Below, piece after piece: positions 1-9,701 of a DNA stretch of 64,000 nucleotides. Source of the stretch: Voacanga thouarsii (lineage: Eukaryota > Streptophyta > Magnoliopsida > Gentianales > Apocynaceae); NCBI GenBank assembly GCA_026120185.1, contig JANUWF010002207.1:186001-250000 (forward strand). The letters are read 5' to 3'. The translations under genes were made by a program, and so were the position numbers. Under the pieces are notes generated by a model. That model saw nothing but the letters and a program-made list of their open reading frames with translations, made no database searches and had not been told where the DNA came from. The stretch's first letter is position 1. Every line of letters begins with the position of its first letter.

Positions 1-622
1 CCAGCCAATATGATTTAACAGCTTTCTAGAAAATATACCTCAAACAACCAAACCTTCCCTTCACCATTACACTCAGTATTTTTGGCCACCTAAAGCCTTC
101 CTCAACCAGCATTCATTTAGCTGAAACATTGCCCAGCAATTCAGCATTGGCAGATTTCCGAAAGCTCTCCCATAATCAAAGGTATTCTTGAATATTTAGT
201 TTCCAAATTTGCTTCCTAAAAATATTCTTCAAGGATTCCAACAAATAGCCTTTCCTTTTCCCTTCCAAACTAGAGAATTATCTCCCAAAACCGTACAGAA
301 ATTCGGCCAGCCCTAATCCCTACAGAATTTTGGTAGCTGCAAAGCAAAAGCTCCCAATTCCCTTCAACCATCAAGAACACACAACACACCAAGAACACCT
401 ACTCCTTCCTTTCACCTAATACCCCTACAAATCACTTCAAATTTCTTCTGAAATTTCCAGATTGAGTCTACTCACTACCATGAGTCCATCAACACCATTT
501 GTAACATCAAACTCCAAGATCCAACTTGCTAGTTTGGATAAAAAACCAGAAATTTTGTGAAGGACTCAAGAACACCTTCAAGGTAGGTTTGTTCTAACAA
601 CTTCATCTTCTCAAATTGTGAT

Positions 623-628
<6 letters not shown>

Positions 629-666
<38 letters not shown>

Positions 667-755
667 TAAACATGCTAATGCTCTCTCTCTCTCTCTCTCT
701 CTCACTCACTCACTCTCACACACACACACACACACACTCTCTCTCTCTCTCTCTC
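629..755. repeat. Compound microsatellite (TA)n-(CT)n-(CA)n-(CT)n inside LTR A1
   Basis: A TA run at 629-662 is followed, after a short unique spacer, by CT (681-703), CACT/CA (703-735) and CT (736-755) runs. The block lies at the same place in the other A-family LTRs, so it is carried by the element and was not gained after insertion. Confidence 0.95.
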
Positions 756-2323
756 ATGGCCAAATCTCTCTCTTCTTGGCCAAATGGATTCTTCTCCAAT
801 GGCCATACTTCCTTCATCTTCTTTGGACGGATTTACACATCTAGGAGTTGAGATTCATTCAAAACTCCTTCAAGTTAATCATCAATCAAGTAAGTCCCTT
901 CAACCCTTCTTTTAAACACTAGATTCATGTCTCTAGGGTGATGTTGATAGAAGGTGGATTGTGGATAGGATTTGAGTATGTATTGTTGAGATTGAAGGAT
1001 AAATATATGTATGAATATGAAGGAGATGGGATCTATGCATGGATGGATTATCTTGGTCGATTGTATGATGATTTGAGCTTTAATGCATGTCTTCATGTTA
1101 TAGGTAGTATTGGTGATGAGGTATGCTAGAGATTATGTCACTTTTGGTGAATATAATTTATATTCATGTTGGATTATTGAAGCCATGATCATATTTATGC
1201 TAGTAGGGGTTTAGGTCATGTCTTGATAAATTGAGATCTATGCTTGTATACACGATTTGGATGATTTGATGAAGTGAAGGATTGTTCATGTTCATGATTG
1301 TGGTTAGCCATAGAAATATGATCATGATCTAGTTGTTCCTAAGCTAATTTTTTTTTTCATGAATAAAATATTTAATAATATGATTTTTCTAGTAATTTCG
1401 AAAAAACCCTAAAGAAGGGAAGATTTGGATACGAAGTATATCTTCACCCAAAAGGATTATCATATATATAAAGGATAATTTAGTCAAATAAATAATAGTT
1501 TATGGTAGGAAAATGAAGTATATAGATATTATATAAAATAATGGAATCAACTAAAGCCTTTTGTAGAAATAATCAATATTAGTAAAATATTTATTACTAA
1601 AAAGTTAATTATTATCTTTTAATCAAACCCATTAAAAATTTATTTATTATTTTTCAAGCAAGACTCATTAAATTTATTTTCACCTAATTTTAGTTATCAA
1701 TTATTTTCTAACAACTAAATTATTAATAAATCATTATTTTACCTAATATCACCTAGGACTCTTCATCAAATAAACTCTAAATTTTTCTTAGCAAGATTTA
1801 AACCATCAACTTATTAGGACTTGTTTCTCAAAACATTAATTATTTTAAATATCAAATTAGGCTTAACTTATAAACCTATTTATTTATAGTTTGACCTTAA
1901 AGCTTGGGACACTAGGATCATGGTGGTAATGAGTTGATTTGTTTTAAATTTAGAAAGTTGTTTTTGGCTTGAGTTTGATTATGTTTTGTATTTGCCCATG
2001 CAGGGTTAGGTCAGCTGTTGGAGACCTTTTATTGTGAGCAAGGATCAGGTAAGCTCCTGCATAAAACCTGATTGATGAAAAGTGTTTAATCATGGCAAGC
2101 CAAATGCAGAGTGTATGGACACTCATCTTTGCAAAGGCAATTGAGGATTGTCTCTTGTCTTATTTCCGTCAAACAAATTATTTGAAAACCAATAAGTAGA
2201 TTTATTCAAACACAAAACTTTTCCTAAAACTGATTTTGACAAAGACTTTGGAAACCATTAATTGCCAGATTCAAGTGGAACTATGTTTTGTTCTTTTTCT
2301 TTTCCTAAGTGGGATATGTTACG

Positions 2324-2335
2324 TTGAGTACTCAA
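2324..2335. promoter_or_regulatory. Conserved 12-bp LTR palindrome TTGAGTACTCAA
   Basis: This is a perfect palindrome 830 bp from the LTR 3' end. Identical copies lie at 10540-10551, 27487-27498 and, in the unrelated LTR C, 53106-53117. One-mismatch versions lie at 38592-38603 and in LTR G at 31078-31089. Its function is unknown. Confidence 0.6.
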
Positions 2336-3094
2336 TAAGGGTGGACTACTAGAGTTAGTCTTTGAGGGGTTAGGGTAAGTCTCCCAGTAGGTGGCCACCT
2401 CTAAGGGGTGAATCATTCCCGGATAAGACGACAGTCCAGTAGGTCATGCCGGTCCGAGCTAGCAGTGTTCTTTTTCAGTCAAGTGACTGTGTTTTGCCGA
2501 AATGGACACCCGGTTGCTTTTTGGGTATAGAGAATGAGGAGTATCTTGCCCGGTAGGCCGATCACCTACTTTGTCAGTCTGCACAAAGTGTGGCATTCTG
2601 ACCGGCAAAGTGTGGCATGCTGACCATGTGGTTATGGGGCCCAACGTGTTGTACCCATGATAATTTCCTTGAGTGGTTGATTTTCTTTTGATTATGTATG
2701 GCTGGAAAAGCCAAAACACCACTCTTGCTTTTAACTAATATTTATTGCTTGCCAGTGATTTCTTATAAAGAATTTTATACTTTGCATTCACGAAGTGTTT
2801 TCACTGAACACCCAAAGCACACACGGACTTACTGAGATTTCTGTATCACCACCATTTTTACCATGATTTCAGGTCGATCCTTCTGTGGGGATGAGTAGAT
2901 AGTTATTGCCTGCTTGGAAGATTTTCAGATAATTTATCTTGTGTAATGTTTTGGGGAGATGAGAGTGGATAAATTTTATTTTAAATTTATTTTTTTGGTA
3001 TTCTCGGATTTATTCTTGGAATGGTTTTTGGGATGTAATAAATTTTAAGTTCAAGTATCATTTTTATTCTGCTATTTCATTTGTGTGACCTAGT

Positions 3095-3110
3095 TATAAA
3101 GACCCCTTAT
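3095..3110 (+). promoter_or_regulatory. TATAAAGACCCCTT box near LTR 3' end
   Basis: TATAAAGACCCCTTAT begins 71 bp before the LTR end. Counterparts lie at 9757-9773 (minus), 28431-28446, 37871-37887 (minus), 50520-50534 (minus), 30278-30294 (minus) and 48503-48520, always about 70-85 bp from the 3' terminus. It may be a core promoter element; it could equally belong to R/U5. Confidence 0.5.
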
Positions 3111-3167
3111 CCTTTGAACGAGGCGACATCCTAGCCCTGGCGGGCCTTGGTAGCGGGGTGTTACAAG

Positions 3168-3180
3168 TGGTATCGGAGCC
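3168..3180 (+). other. Primer binding site of A1 (initiator-Met tRNA type)
   Basis: TGGTATCGGAGCC starts two bases after the LTR terminus. It matches the usual plant iMet-type site TGGTATCAGAGC with one change. It fixes the LTR/internal boundary at 3165. Confidence 0.9.
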
Positions 3181-3272
3181 TAGGTTTAGGCAATTAATAA
3201 AAGCATATGTGTTATTTATTTAAGTTTAAATCTTTATCTAACCTATCTTGTTGATGTTGTAGGATAGTTAGG

Positions 3273-3739
3273 ATGCTTAGGATCATGAGGAAAGGGTAGC
3301 AGTGGCACCCGCCTATCCCTATATACTCGGAGGACCTTCCAGTTCCCCAGCCTGCCCCTCAGCTAGTTATCCCTTTGGAGGATAACAATGATGATGAGGT
3401 TAACCCTTCGAAGGATAGCAGTGATGATGAGATCTAGATCCTTGAGCCACCCCCAATCCCGGTGATAGAAATAAGCTCAGACAGTGAGGATGAGGTGATG
3501 ATAGTGGAGGATGAACCCCACCCTCCTAATCCCGAGGTGGACTTAGTAGCAAATAGTGATGACCCAGGGAATAAAGACTATAAGTCTCCACCCAGGCTTT
3601 CTTTCCTTCCTTCTTTCAGTCAGGTTGAGCCCGGGGAGAGTTCTAGGCGGCCTGAGAAGGAGCTAATTGAGGGATTCGCTAGCAGGGATGGGGTGGATGA
3701 TTGTATGAGGCTAATGATGAATTTTCTGATGAGGAGTAG
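3273..3739 (+). pseudogene. Acidic pre-gag leader ORF of A1 (broken)
   Basis: This reading frame lies between the primer site and gag. It starts at ATG 3273 (MLRIMRKG) and runs through Asp/Glu- and Pro-rich sequence, including ISSDSEDE near 3468. TAG codons interrupt it at 3297-3299 and 3435-3437. A deletion near 3690 shifts the frame, after which the original acidic frame ends in FSDEE and TAG at 3737-3739. The inverted copy (9059-9594) matches closely and has the second TAG but not the first. Families B1 and B2 have an acidic leader in the same place. I recognise no catalytic motif. It may encode a leader or pre-gag protein, or may be only a translated leader. Confidence 0.65.
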
Positions 3740-3990
3740 AGGACTAGGAGTTACTTCCATTTGGATGTTTATTTCTTTATTATTTTCAAGAACTTTTATG
3801 TCAATGATTTTTAATTCTGCTTTCTATCAAAATTTCAAATCTACGCAAATCCATTTTCGAAAGAGAATTTATTCCTTGGCTAAAATTTACATCCGCTTTC
3901 TATTTACATCTATTTGACTATGCATGCAAGTACAACTAAAATGATTTGACCTTTAAACTTATACACTTATCATCTAGGGTGTGTTTTAGA

Positions 3991-5040
3991 ATGGCACCCA
4001 AGTGTCGTGCAACTTCAGCAGGTGGAAGGGTACCGGAGGTCGATTAAGAGGCACCAGAAGTAAAAACAGCCCAGATGCAAGCATCCAACCGGGGTGAAGG
4101 AAATAGTCCGAATATGCAATTGGGGTCTAAAGTTTTAGTTGATGTGACCATGGACCAGGCATTCAGCAAGATGGCTGAGATTTTGCAGTCGATGACTGAG
4201 TGTCGGCACGTAAGGGGTGAAGACAAGGCCTTAAAGGGGTTCTTGAAGTTTCAACCGCCTGCCTTTATGGGCGAAGTGCAACAAGACTAAAAGGCCGAGC
4301 AATGGGACGAGCAAATGGAGGATATATTCGCCACGCTCCAATACACCGAGAAGCGGATGGTTAAGTTTGTGTCTTTCTGATTAAGAGGACCAGCTTGGGC
4401 ATGGTGGTAGCGGGTCCAGGATGACTGGGAGATAGACGATCAGGAATGGACGTGGTTCAACTTCGTTGAAGCTTTCAGGACGGAGTACATCCCGCAGTGG
4501 ATTGTGGAGAACCGAGAAGACGAATTCCAGAATCTAAGGCAGGGAAGCATCTCGGTAGCCCAGTACGTGGCCCGGTTCACTCAGTTGTCCAAATACTGCA
4601 AGCGATTGGTGGACACCGAGCAGAATAGGATGAGGCAGTTCGTGAAGGGGTTAAGACTGGAGCTGAGGAGTACATTGGCACCTGCTCCACCGATAACCTA
4701 TTCAGGGGCCGTTAACGCAGTTACTCAAACAGAAAATGAGGATCGCAATAGGATGGCGGTAAAACCCTTCCAGCCATCGAGACAGCCGCAGGGTCACTTT
4801 CCAAGACCGTAACCCCACAAACGCCCCTCAATCATTAGCTGCAGAACCGAGGGAAGCAAGCCCGGACAACATCGGGTGGGTTTGCCTCGAATCTCCCATC
4901 ATGCAGGTAGTGTGGAAGGAAAGGCCACACTAAGAAGAATTGTTAGTCCAAAGGTGGTTAGAGAAAGTGCTATCACTATGGCGACCTGAGCCACTTGAGG
5001 AACACCTGCCCCAAATTACTCCGAGTTGGGCAGGGAAACC
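3991..5040 (+). pseudogene. Gag relic of chromovirus A1
   Basis: The gag ATG is at 3991 (MAPKCRATSAGG). The frame is stopped early at 4045 and again at 4288 and 4378, but protein similarity continues through the capsid-like part: the stretch around 4504-4812 (NREDEFQNLRQGSISVAQYV) is a typical retrotransposon Gag segment. A zinc-knuckle remnant lies at about 4969-5008, reading CYHYGDLSHLRNTC; the second Cys of a CCHC knuckle has become Tyr. A frameshift lies between about 4812 and 4995. Gag would form the virus-like particle and bind RNA; this copy cannot. Confidence 0.85.
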
Positions 5041-5106
5041 CGGCTCAGAACTCGGGGCCCAAGCCAGCCAACTCCATGGGAGCATCCGGGAGTGAAGCGC
5101 CGAAGC

Positions 5107-6960
5107 CGCAAGTGATGGCCAAGGTATTCTCTCTCAGCAGAGAGGAAGTTGGGGCCGATACAACAGTGGTAGAAGGTACGTTCACTATTCAAGGACGTTC
5201 CGTTAATGCTTTGATTGATCTTGGCTCTACTCATTCCTATATAAGCAAGTTGTGTGCATGTCATATGGGTTGGGATGGAGTAGAGTAACCTTAAGCTTTA
5301 GTGGTGAGCACACCTCTGGGGAAAGTGGTGCAACCGGATCAGTATGTAAAAGAGTGTAAAGTTAATGTAGGGAGAGAAAGTCTGGAGGAAGATTTAATAG
5401 TGTTAGACATTGAGGATTATGACTTGATTTTGGGGATGGACTGGTGAGCCAAGTGTGGGGCTAAGGTAGACTGTAAAAATAAGACAGTCCAATTCACCAG
5501 ATCGGGTTGTGATGTATTGGAATTTAATGGAAAAGAGGTGAAAGAACTGAAGTATTTGATTGCTGGGGCTAAGGCCCAAAAATTATTGAAGCAAGGTGTC
5601 AAAGGTACCTGGCTTACGTTATAAACAAGCCGAAGGACCAGTGCACTTTGGAGGACACAGAAGTAGTGAAGGATATTCCCAATGTATTTTTGGCTGAGCT
5701 TGATTCTTTACCTCCCAGTTGAGAAGTCGAATTCACCATCGACAAAGTTCCGGGAGCGGAACCAGTATCGCGAACTGCGTACCGGATGGCACCGGCAGAG
5801 TTGAAAGAGTTAAAGGAGCAGCTGGAGGAGTTAGTGAGTGAAGGCTACACCAGACCTAGCACGTCGCCCTGGGGGGCGTTTGTGCTATTTGTGAAGAAAA
5901 AGGATGGCACTCTGAGGCTATGCATTGACTATCGGGGATTGAACAATTTGACTGTTAAGAACAAGTATCTCCTGCCGTTGATTGAAGAACTATTCGACCA
6001 GTTGCAAGGATACAGTTGCTACTCTAAATTGGATCTAAGGTAAGGGTACTACCAGGTGCAGATAAGAGAGGATGACATTCTCAAGACAGCCTTCAACACC
6101 AGATATAGACACTACGAGTTCGTGGTGATGCTGTTCGGGATGACTAACGCTCCAGCAGTATTCATGGACCTGATCCACTGAGTATTCTGACCTTATCTGG
6201 ACAAGTTCGTGGTGGTCTTAATCGACAAAATTTTGATCTACTCCAAGTGTCCGGAGCAGCATCGGAAGCTCGTACTGCAAAAGCTTCGGGAGCACAAGCT
6301 GTATGCCAAGTCCAGTAAGTGCGAATTCTGGTTGGACAGTATGGCATTCCTTAGCCATGTAGTGACCAAGGAGGGAATCAAGGTAAACTCAGCAAAGGTT
6401 GAAGCGGTATCGAACTAGAAGCAGCCAGAGAGTATCATTGAGATCTGGAGATTCTTAGGACTGGCTGGTTACTACCGAAGGTTTATCAAGGGATTTTTGA
6501 CACTTGCATCGCCAATGACCCGATTATTGTGAAAGGATGTTCCATTTGTGTGGAACGAGAAATGAATGAAAAGCTTTCGAGAACTGAAGCACAAGCTGAA
6601 GTCAGCACCGGTATTGAGTCTACCGGAGGATGAGAAACCTAACGTGCTATATACCGACGCTTCAAAAGAACGACTGGGAGCAGTGTTAATGCAGGACTGG
6701 AAGGTGATCGCTTACGCTTCTCAGAAGCTGAGACCTCATGAAGTCAACTATCCCACTCATGATTTGGAGTTGGCATCTATAGTGTTCGCCCTAAAGAAAC
6801 GGCGACACTACCTATATGGAGACAAATACGAGGTATTCACCGACCATAAGAGTCTGAAGTATATCTTCACCCAAAAGGATCTGAACTTGAGGCCCGATCA
6901 ACTACCATCCCGTGAAGGCCAATGTCGTGGCGGATGCCCTAAGCAGAAAGGTTGGGATGG
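5107..6960 (+). pseudogene. Protease-reverse transcriptase-RNase H relic of A1
   Basis: The protease active site survives at about 5209-5250 as ALIDLGSTHSYIS (the family usually has D-S/P-G), and the later motif LILGMDW lies at about 5428-5445. Reverse transcriptase follows from about 5786: [20 protein letters not shown], then KLDLR, then the catalytic region at 6209-6250. There the YxDD-type motif reads LIDKILIYS: the second catalytic Asp codon is AAA (Lys) at 6227-6229, so polymerase activity would be lost. RNase H lies at about 6630-6890 ([14 protein letters not shown], then [17 protein letters not shown]). Several stops (for example after KLDLR, at 6042-6044) and frame changes break the ORF. 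Order and motifs fit a Ty3/gypsy chromovirus. Confidence 0.9.
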
Positions 6961-7139
6961 CCAGATTAAGGGTGCAGGAAATGCAAGAGGTGTAGGATAT
7001 GTTGGGCAGAAGGGTGGAAGTGCAAGACAAAGGGATTATCATTAGCAATTTGAAGTTGGTATAGGATTTGAGAAGGGAAATCGTGGAAGCTCAGCAAGGT
7101 AACGCTGAGTTTCAGCTTTTCAAAGACAAGGAGCTAAAG

Positions 7140-8498
7140 CGGCCGGGCAGTGAATTTTGACTAGACGAAGCGGGAGTTTTCCATTTCAGATATCGGTTGT
7201 GTGTACCCGGGGAGCTACAATTAAAGGACCGAATTTTGGAAGAAGCGAACATGTGCAAGAACGCCATTCATCCGGGCGAAGTCAAGATGTATCAGGATTT
7301 GAAGAGAGCCTATTGGTGGCCTGGACTGAAGCGAGATGTGGTTAAGTATGTCTTGACTTGTCTCACCTGTCAATGAGTTAAAGCGGAGCTGAAGAAGTTA
7401 GCGGAACTATTGCAGCCATTACCAGTGTCGGAATAGAAGTGGGAAGAGGTGTCTATGGTTTTTGTCACCGGGCTTCCCATGTCAAGGACTCAGAAGGACG
7501 CCATATGGGTAGTGGTGGATCAACTAACCATGTCAGCCCATTTTATACTGGTGAATGTGAGGGACTCGATAGAGAAGCTGGCTTAGACTTATGTTCGAGA
7601 GATAGTCCGACTGCATGGAGTGCCTTCAAGCATAGTGTCAGACCGAGACCCGAGGTTTATGTCTCGTTTCTGGGGAATGTTTCAGGAATCGATGGGGTCG
7701 AGAATAAAATTCAGTACAACGGCGAATCCACAGACCTATGGGCAGTCAGAAACGGTGATACAAATATTGGAGGATATGTTGAGAGCTTGTGTCTTGGACA
7801 TCGGAGATAAAGGGATAGAGTGTATGTCGTATGCAGAATTATCGTATAACAACCGCTACCAAGCTTTGATCAGGATGGCATCGTATGAGGCTTTGTATGG
7901 GCACCAAAGTCAGGTACCGTTGTATTGGAGTTGGTCCGAAGATGGTCATGTGAGCAAAATCGGAGAAGTATGTGTCTAAGAAATGTTGGATAAAGTGAAA
8001 TTGATCCGAGAAAGGTTAAAAGCGACTCAGAGTCGGCAGAAGAGCTATGCGGACAATCGATGAAGAGAATTATAATTTCAAGTCGAGGATAGCGTGTTTT
8101 TGAAGTTGACGCCGAACAGAGGGATGTTAAAGCATTCAAAGGGCGGAAAGTTAAATCTGAGATATTTGGGGAAGTATCCGATTAAGGAAAGGATTGGACC
8201 AGTAGCTTACCGATTGGACCTGCCAGATGGGTTGACGGGAATCCATGATGTGTTTCATATGTCTCAATTGAAGAAGTATCATGCGGATCTAGGGCATGTA
8301 TTGAATGATGAACCATTAGTGTTGTAGCCAGATTTGAGCTATGTGGAGAAGCCTGTGCGAATATTGGACCGCAGTGTCAAAACTCTCCGGAACAAACAGA
8401 TATTGATGGTTAAGATTCAGTGGAAGCACCATGTCACGTAGGATGTGACCTGGGAGTCGGAAGAGTGGGTTAAACGGAAGTATCCCGAGTTGCAATAG
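7140..8498 (+). pseudogene. Integrase and chromodomain relic of A1
   Basis: The zinc-binding part is at about 7255-7385 (IHPGEVKMYQDLKRAYWW, then LTCLTCQ). The catalytic core is partly readable: SIVSDRDPRFMSRFWGMFQE from about 7628 and GQSETVIQILEDMLRACVLD from about 7740. The C-terminal part has LDLPDGLTGIHDVFHMSQL (about 8217-8270). It ends in a chromodomain relic at about 8345-8498: EKPVRILDRSVKTLRNKQI, then IQWKHHVT and WESEEWVKRKYPELQ. This chromodomain places A in the Tekay/Del type of chromovirus. Stops and frame changes make it non-functional. The same region is present inverted at 14091-15440. Confidence 0.9.
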
Positions 8499-8531
8499 AG
8501 GTATGCTTGAATTTCAGGGCGAAATTCCTCT

Positions 8532-8544
8532 AAGGAGGGGAGGA
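8532..8544 (+). other. Polypurine tract of A1
   Basis: AAGGAGGGGAGGA lies directly before the TGTGAAACCCC start of the 3' LTR and would prime plus-strand synthesis. The inverted copy has it at 14045-14057. Confidence 0.9.
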
Positions 8545-9059
8545 TGTGAAACCCCAATCAAAACCAACCTTAGAGTGAGGGGATTGGGATGCATCTCATA
8601 CTTTATTGATGTTTAAATATATTTTGATATGATTTTATGTGCATTGAATTTGTGTTTTATAGTCGAGAGGGCTTGATTATGACTATTGAGCTAGACGGGC
8701 AAAATGGTAATTTTTGCTTGAGGTGGAAAAATGGAGATAGCTTGAATAGGAAAATATTTTTAGAGGTAAAATAAGAACAAGAGTTGTTGTGGTTTAGTGG
8801 TTAGAGCCTTAGAATTAATTCTTGAGGTCTTGGGTTCAAATTCTATCATAGGAGTTTTAGCTTGGTTAAATTTTATTTTTTCTTGGGAAGTAATATTTTC
8901 GGCCTTATGAGCTTGGAGTAGGGTAGAAATGTTGTCCTAAGAAAGACAAGATAGGAGTATCCTCATCCTACACTTTTGCCTACACAAAATTCCTAAGGGG
9001 AATTCATTTCCTCTTTATCTTTATTTTTTCCTGTCTCTCAACTCATTAGTTTGATCAAA
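8545..9059 (+). repeat. Truncated 3' LTR of A1 (first ~514 bp only)
   Basis: It begins TGTGAAACCCCAATC and matches the reverse complement of about 13531-14044. It stops abruptly in GATCAAAT, where the next bases are leader sequence on the opposite strand. It contains the tRNA-like module at 8783-8855. Confidence 0.9.
8783..8855 (+). other. tRNA-like Pol III A/B-box module inside the LTR
   Basis: The A-box-like TGGTTTAGTGG (8790-8800) and B-box-like GGTTCAAATTC (8833-8843) begin 43 bp apart, as in a tRNA gene. A D-arm is plausible (GTTT pairing with GAGC). The acceptor stem is lost, so this is not a working tRNA. The same module occurs at 13745-13798, 24207-24260 and 41895-41948. It may be a tRNA-derived SINE fragment captured by the ancestral LTR. 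Confidence 0.65.
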
Positions 9060-9701
9060 TCATTGACTAATAAAAGTTCTTGAAAACAATAAACTAATAA
9101 ACATCCAAATGGAAGGAACTCCTAGTCCTCTAGTCGTCATCAGAATACTCATCATCAACCTCATACAACCATCGACCAGAGTTCTAAGAAAAATCCACCC
9201 CATCCCTGCTAGCAAATCCCTCCATTGGATCCTTCCGAAGGCGCTTAGAACTCTCCCCGGGCTCAACTTGGATGAAAGAAGGAAGGAAAGAAGGCCTGGG
9301 TGGAGACTCATAGTCTATCTTCCCCGGGTCATCACTATTTGCTGCTAAGTCCACCTCAGGATTAGGAGGGTGGGGTTTATGCTCTACTATCATCATCTCA
9401 TCCTCACTGTCTGAGCTTATGTCTATCACCGGGATTGGGGATGGCTCAAGGATCTAGATCTCGTCATCACTGCTATCCTCCATAGAGTTAACCTCATCAT
9501 CACTGTTATCCTCCATAGGGATAACTGGAAGGTCCTCCGGGTATATAGGGATAGGCGGGTGCCATTGCTGCCCTATCCTTGCTGTCCTAAGCATCCTAAC
9601 CATCCTACAACATCAATAAGATAGGTTAGATAAAGATTTAAACTTAAATAAATAACACATATGCCATCATTAATTGCCTAAACCTAGGCTCTGATACCAC
9701 T
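9059..9701 (-). pseudogene. Inverted leader and primer-site segment of A'
   Basis: This is the reverse complement of the A1 start (3166 to about 3805). The acidic leader starts at ATG 9594-9592 (MLRTARIGQQWH). It has the same TAG as A1 (9456-9454) but lacks A1's first TAG. An insertion relative to A1 near 9175-9200 creates another stop, and the acidic frame ends near 9140 in VDDEYSDDD plus TAG. The primer site GGCTCTGATACCA (reverse strand) is at 9687-9699. Confidence 0.8.

Larger units (their letters stand above)
1..3165 (+). repeat. 5' LTR of chromovirus A1 (start lies outside the window)
   Basis: This is the 3' three quarters of a long LTR. It ends in GGGGTGTTACA and is followed after two bases by a primer binding site. 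The reverse complement of 9702-12770 covers the same sequence, and the solo LTRs at 23952-28502 and 37816-42201 are homologous. From the complete inverted copy (4343 bp), about 1.2 kb is missing to the left. It contains a (TA)n/(CT)n/(CA)n microsatellite block at 629-755, the palindrome TTGAGTACTCAA at 2324-2335, and a TATAAAGACCCC box at 3095-3106. The stretch is non-coding; short open frames in it are not credible genes. Confidence 0.9.

Noticed and set aside
662..844. Open frames made of Leu-Ser or Arg-Glu repeats (also 16949-17198, 25857-26099, 40047-40280)
   Set aside because: They are translations of CT/GA microsatellites inside LTRs; the frames have no native start context or homology.
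4044..4226. Antisense frames over gag and pol (also 5016-5264, 6162-6347, 7870-8139)
   Set aside because: They are shadows of the sense gag-pol reading and have no independent support.
8783..8855. A functional tRNA gene
   Set aside because: The acceptor stem does not pair and the T-arm is poor; the module is repeated at one place in each A LTR, so it is a tRNA-like LTR component.
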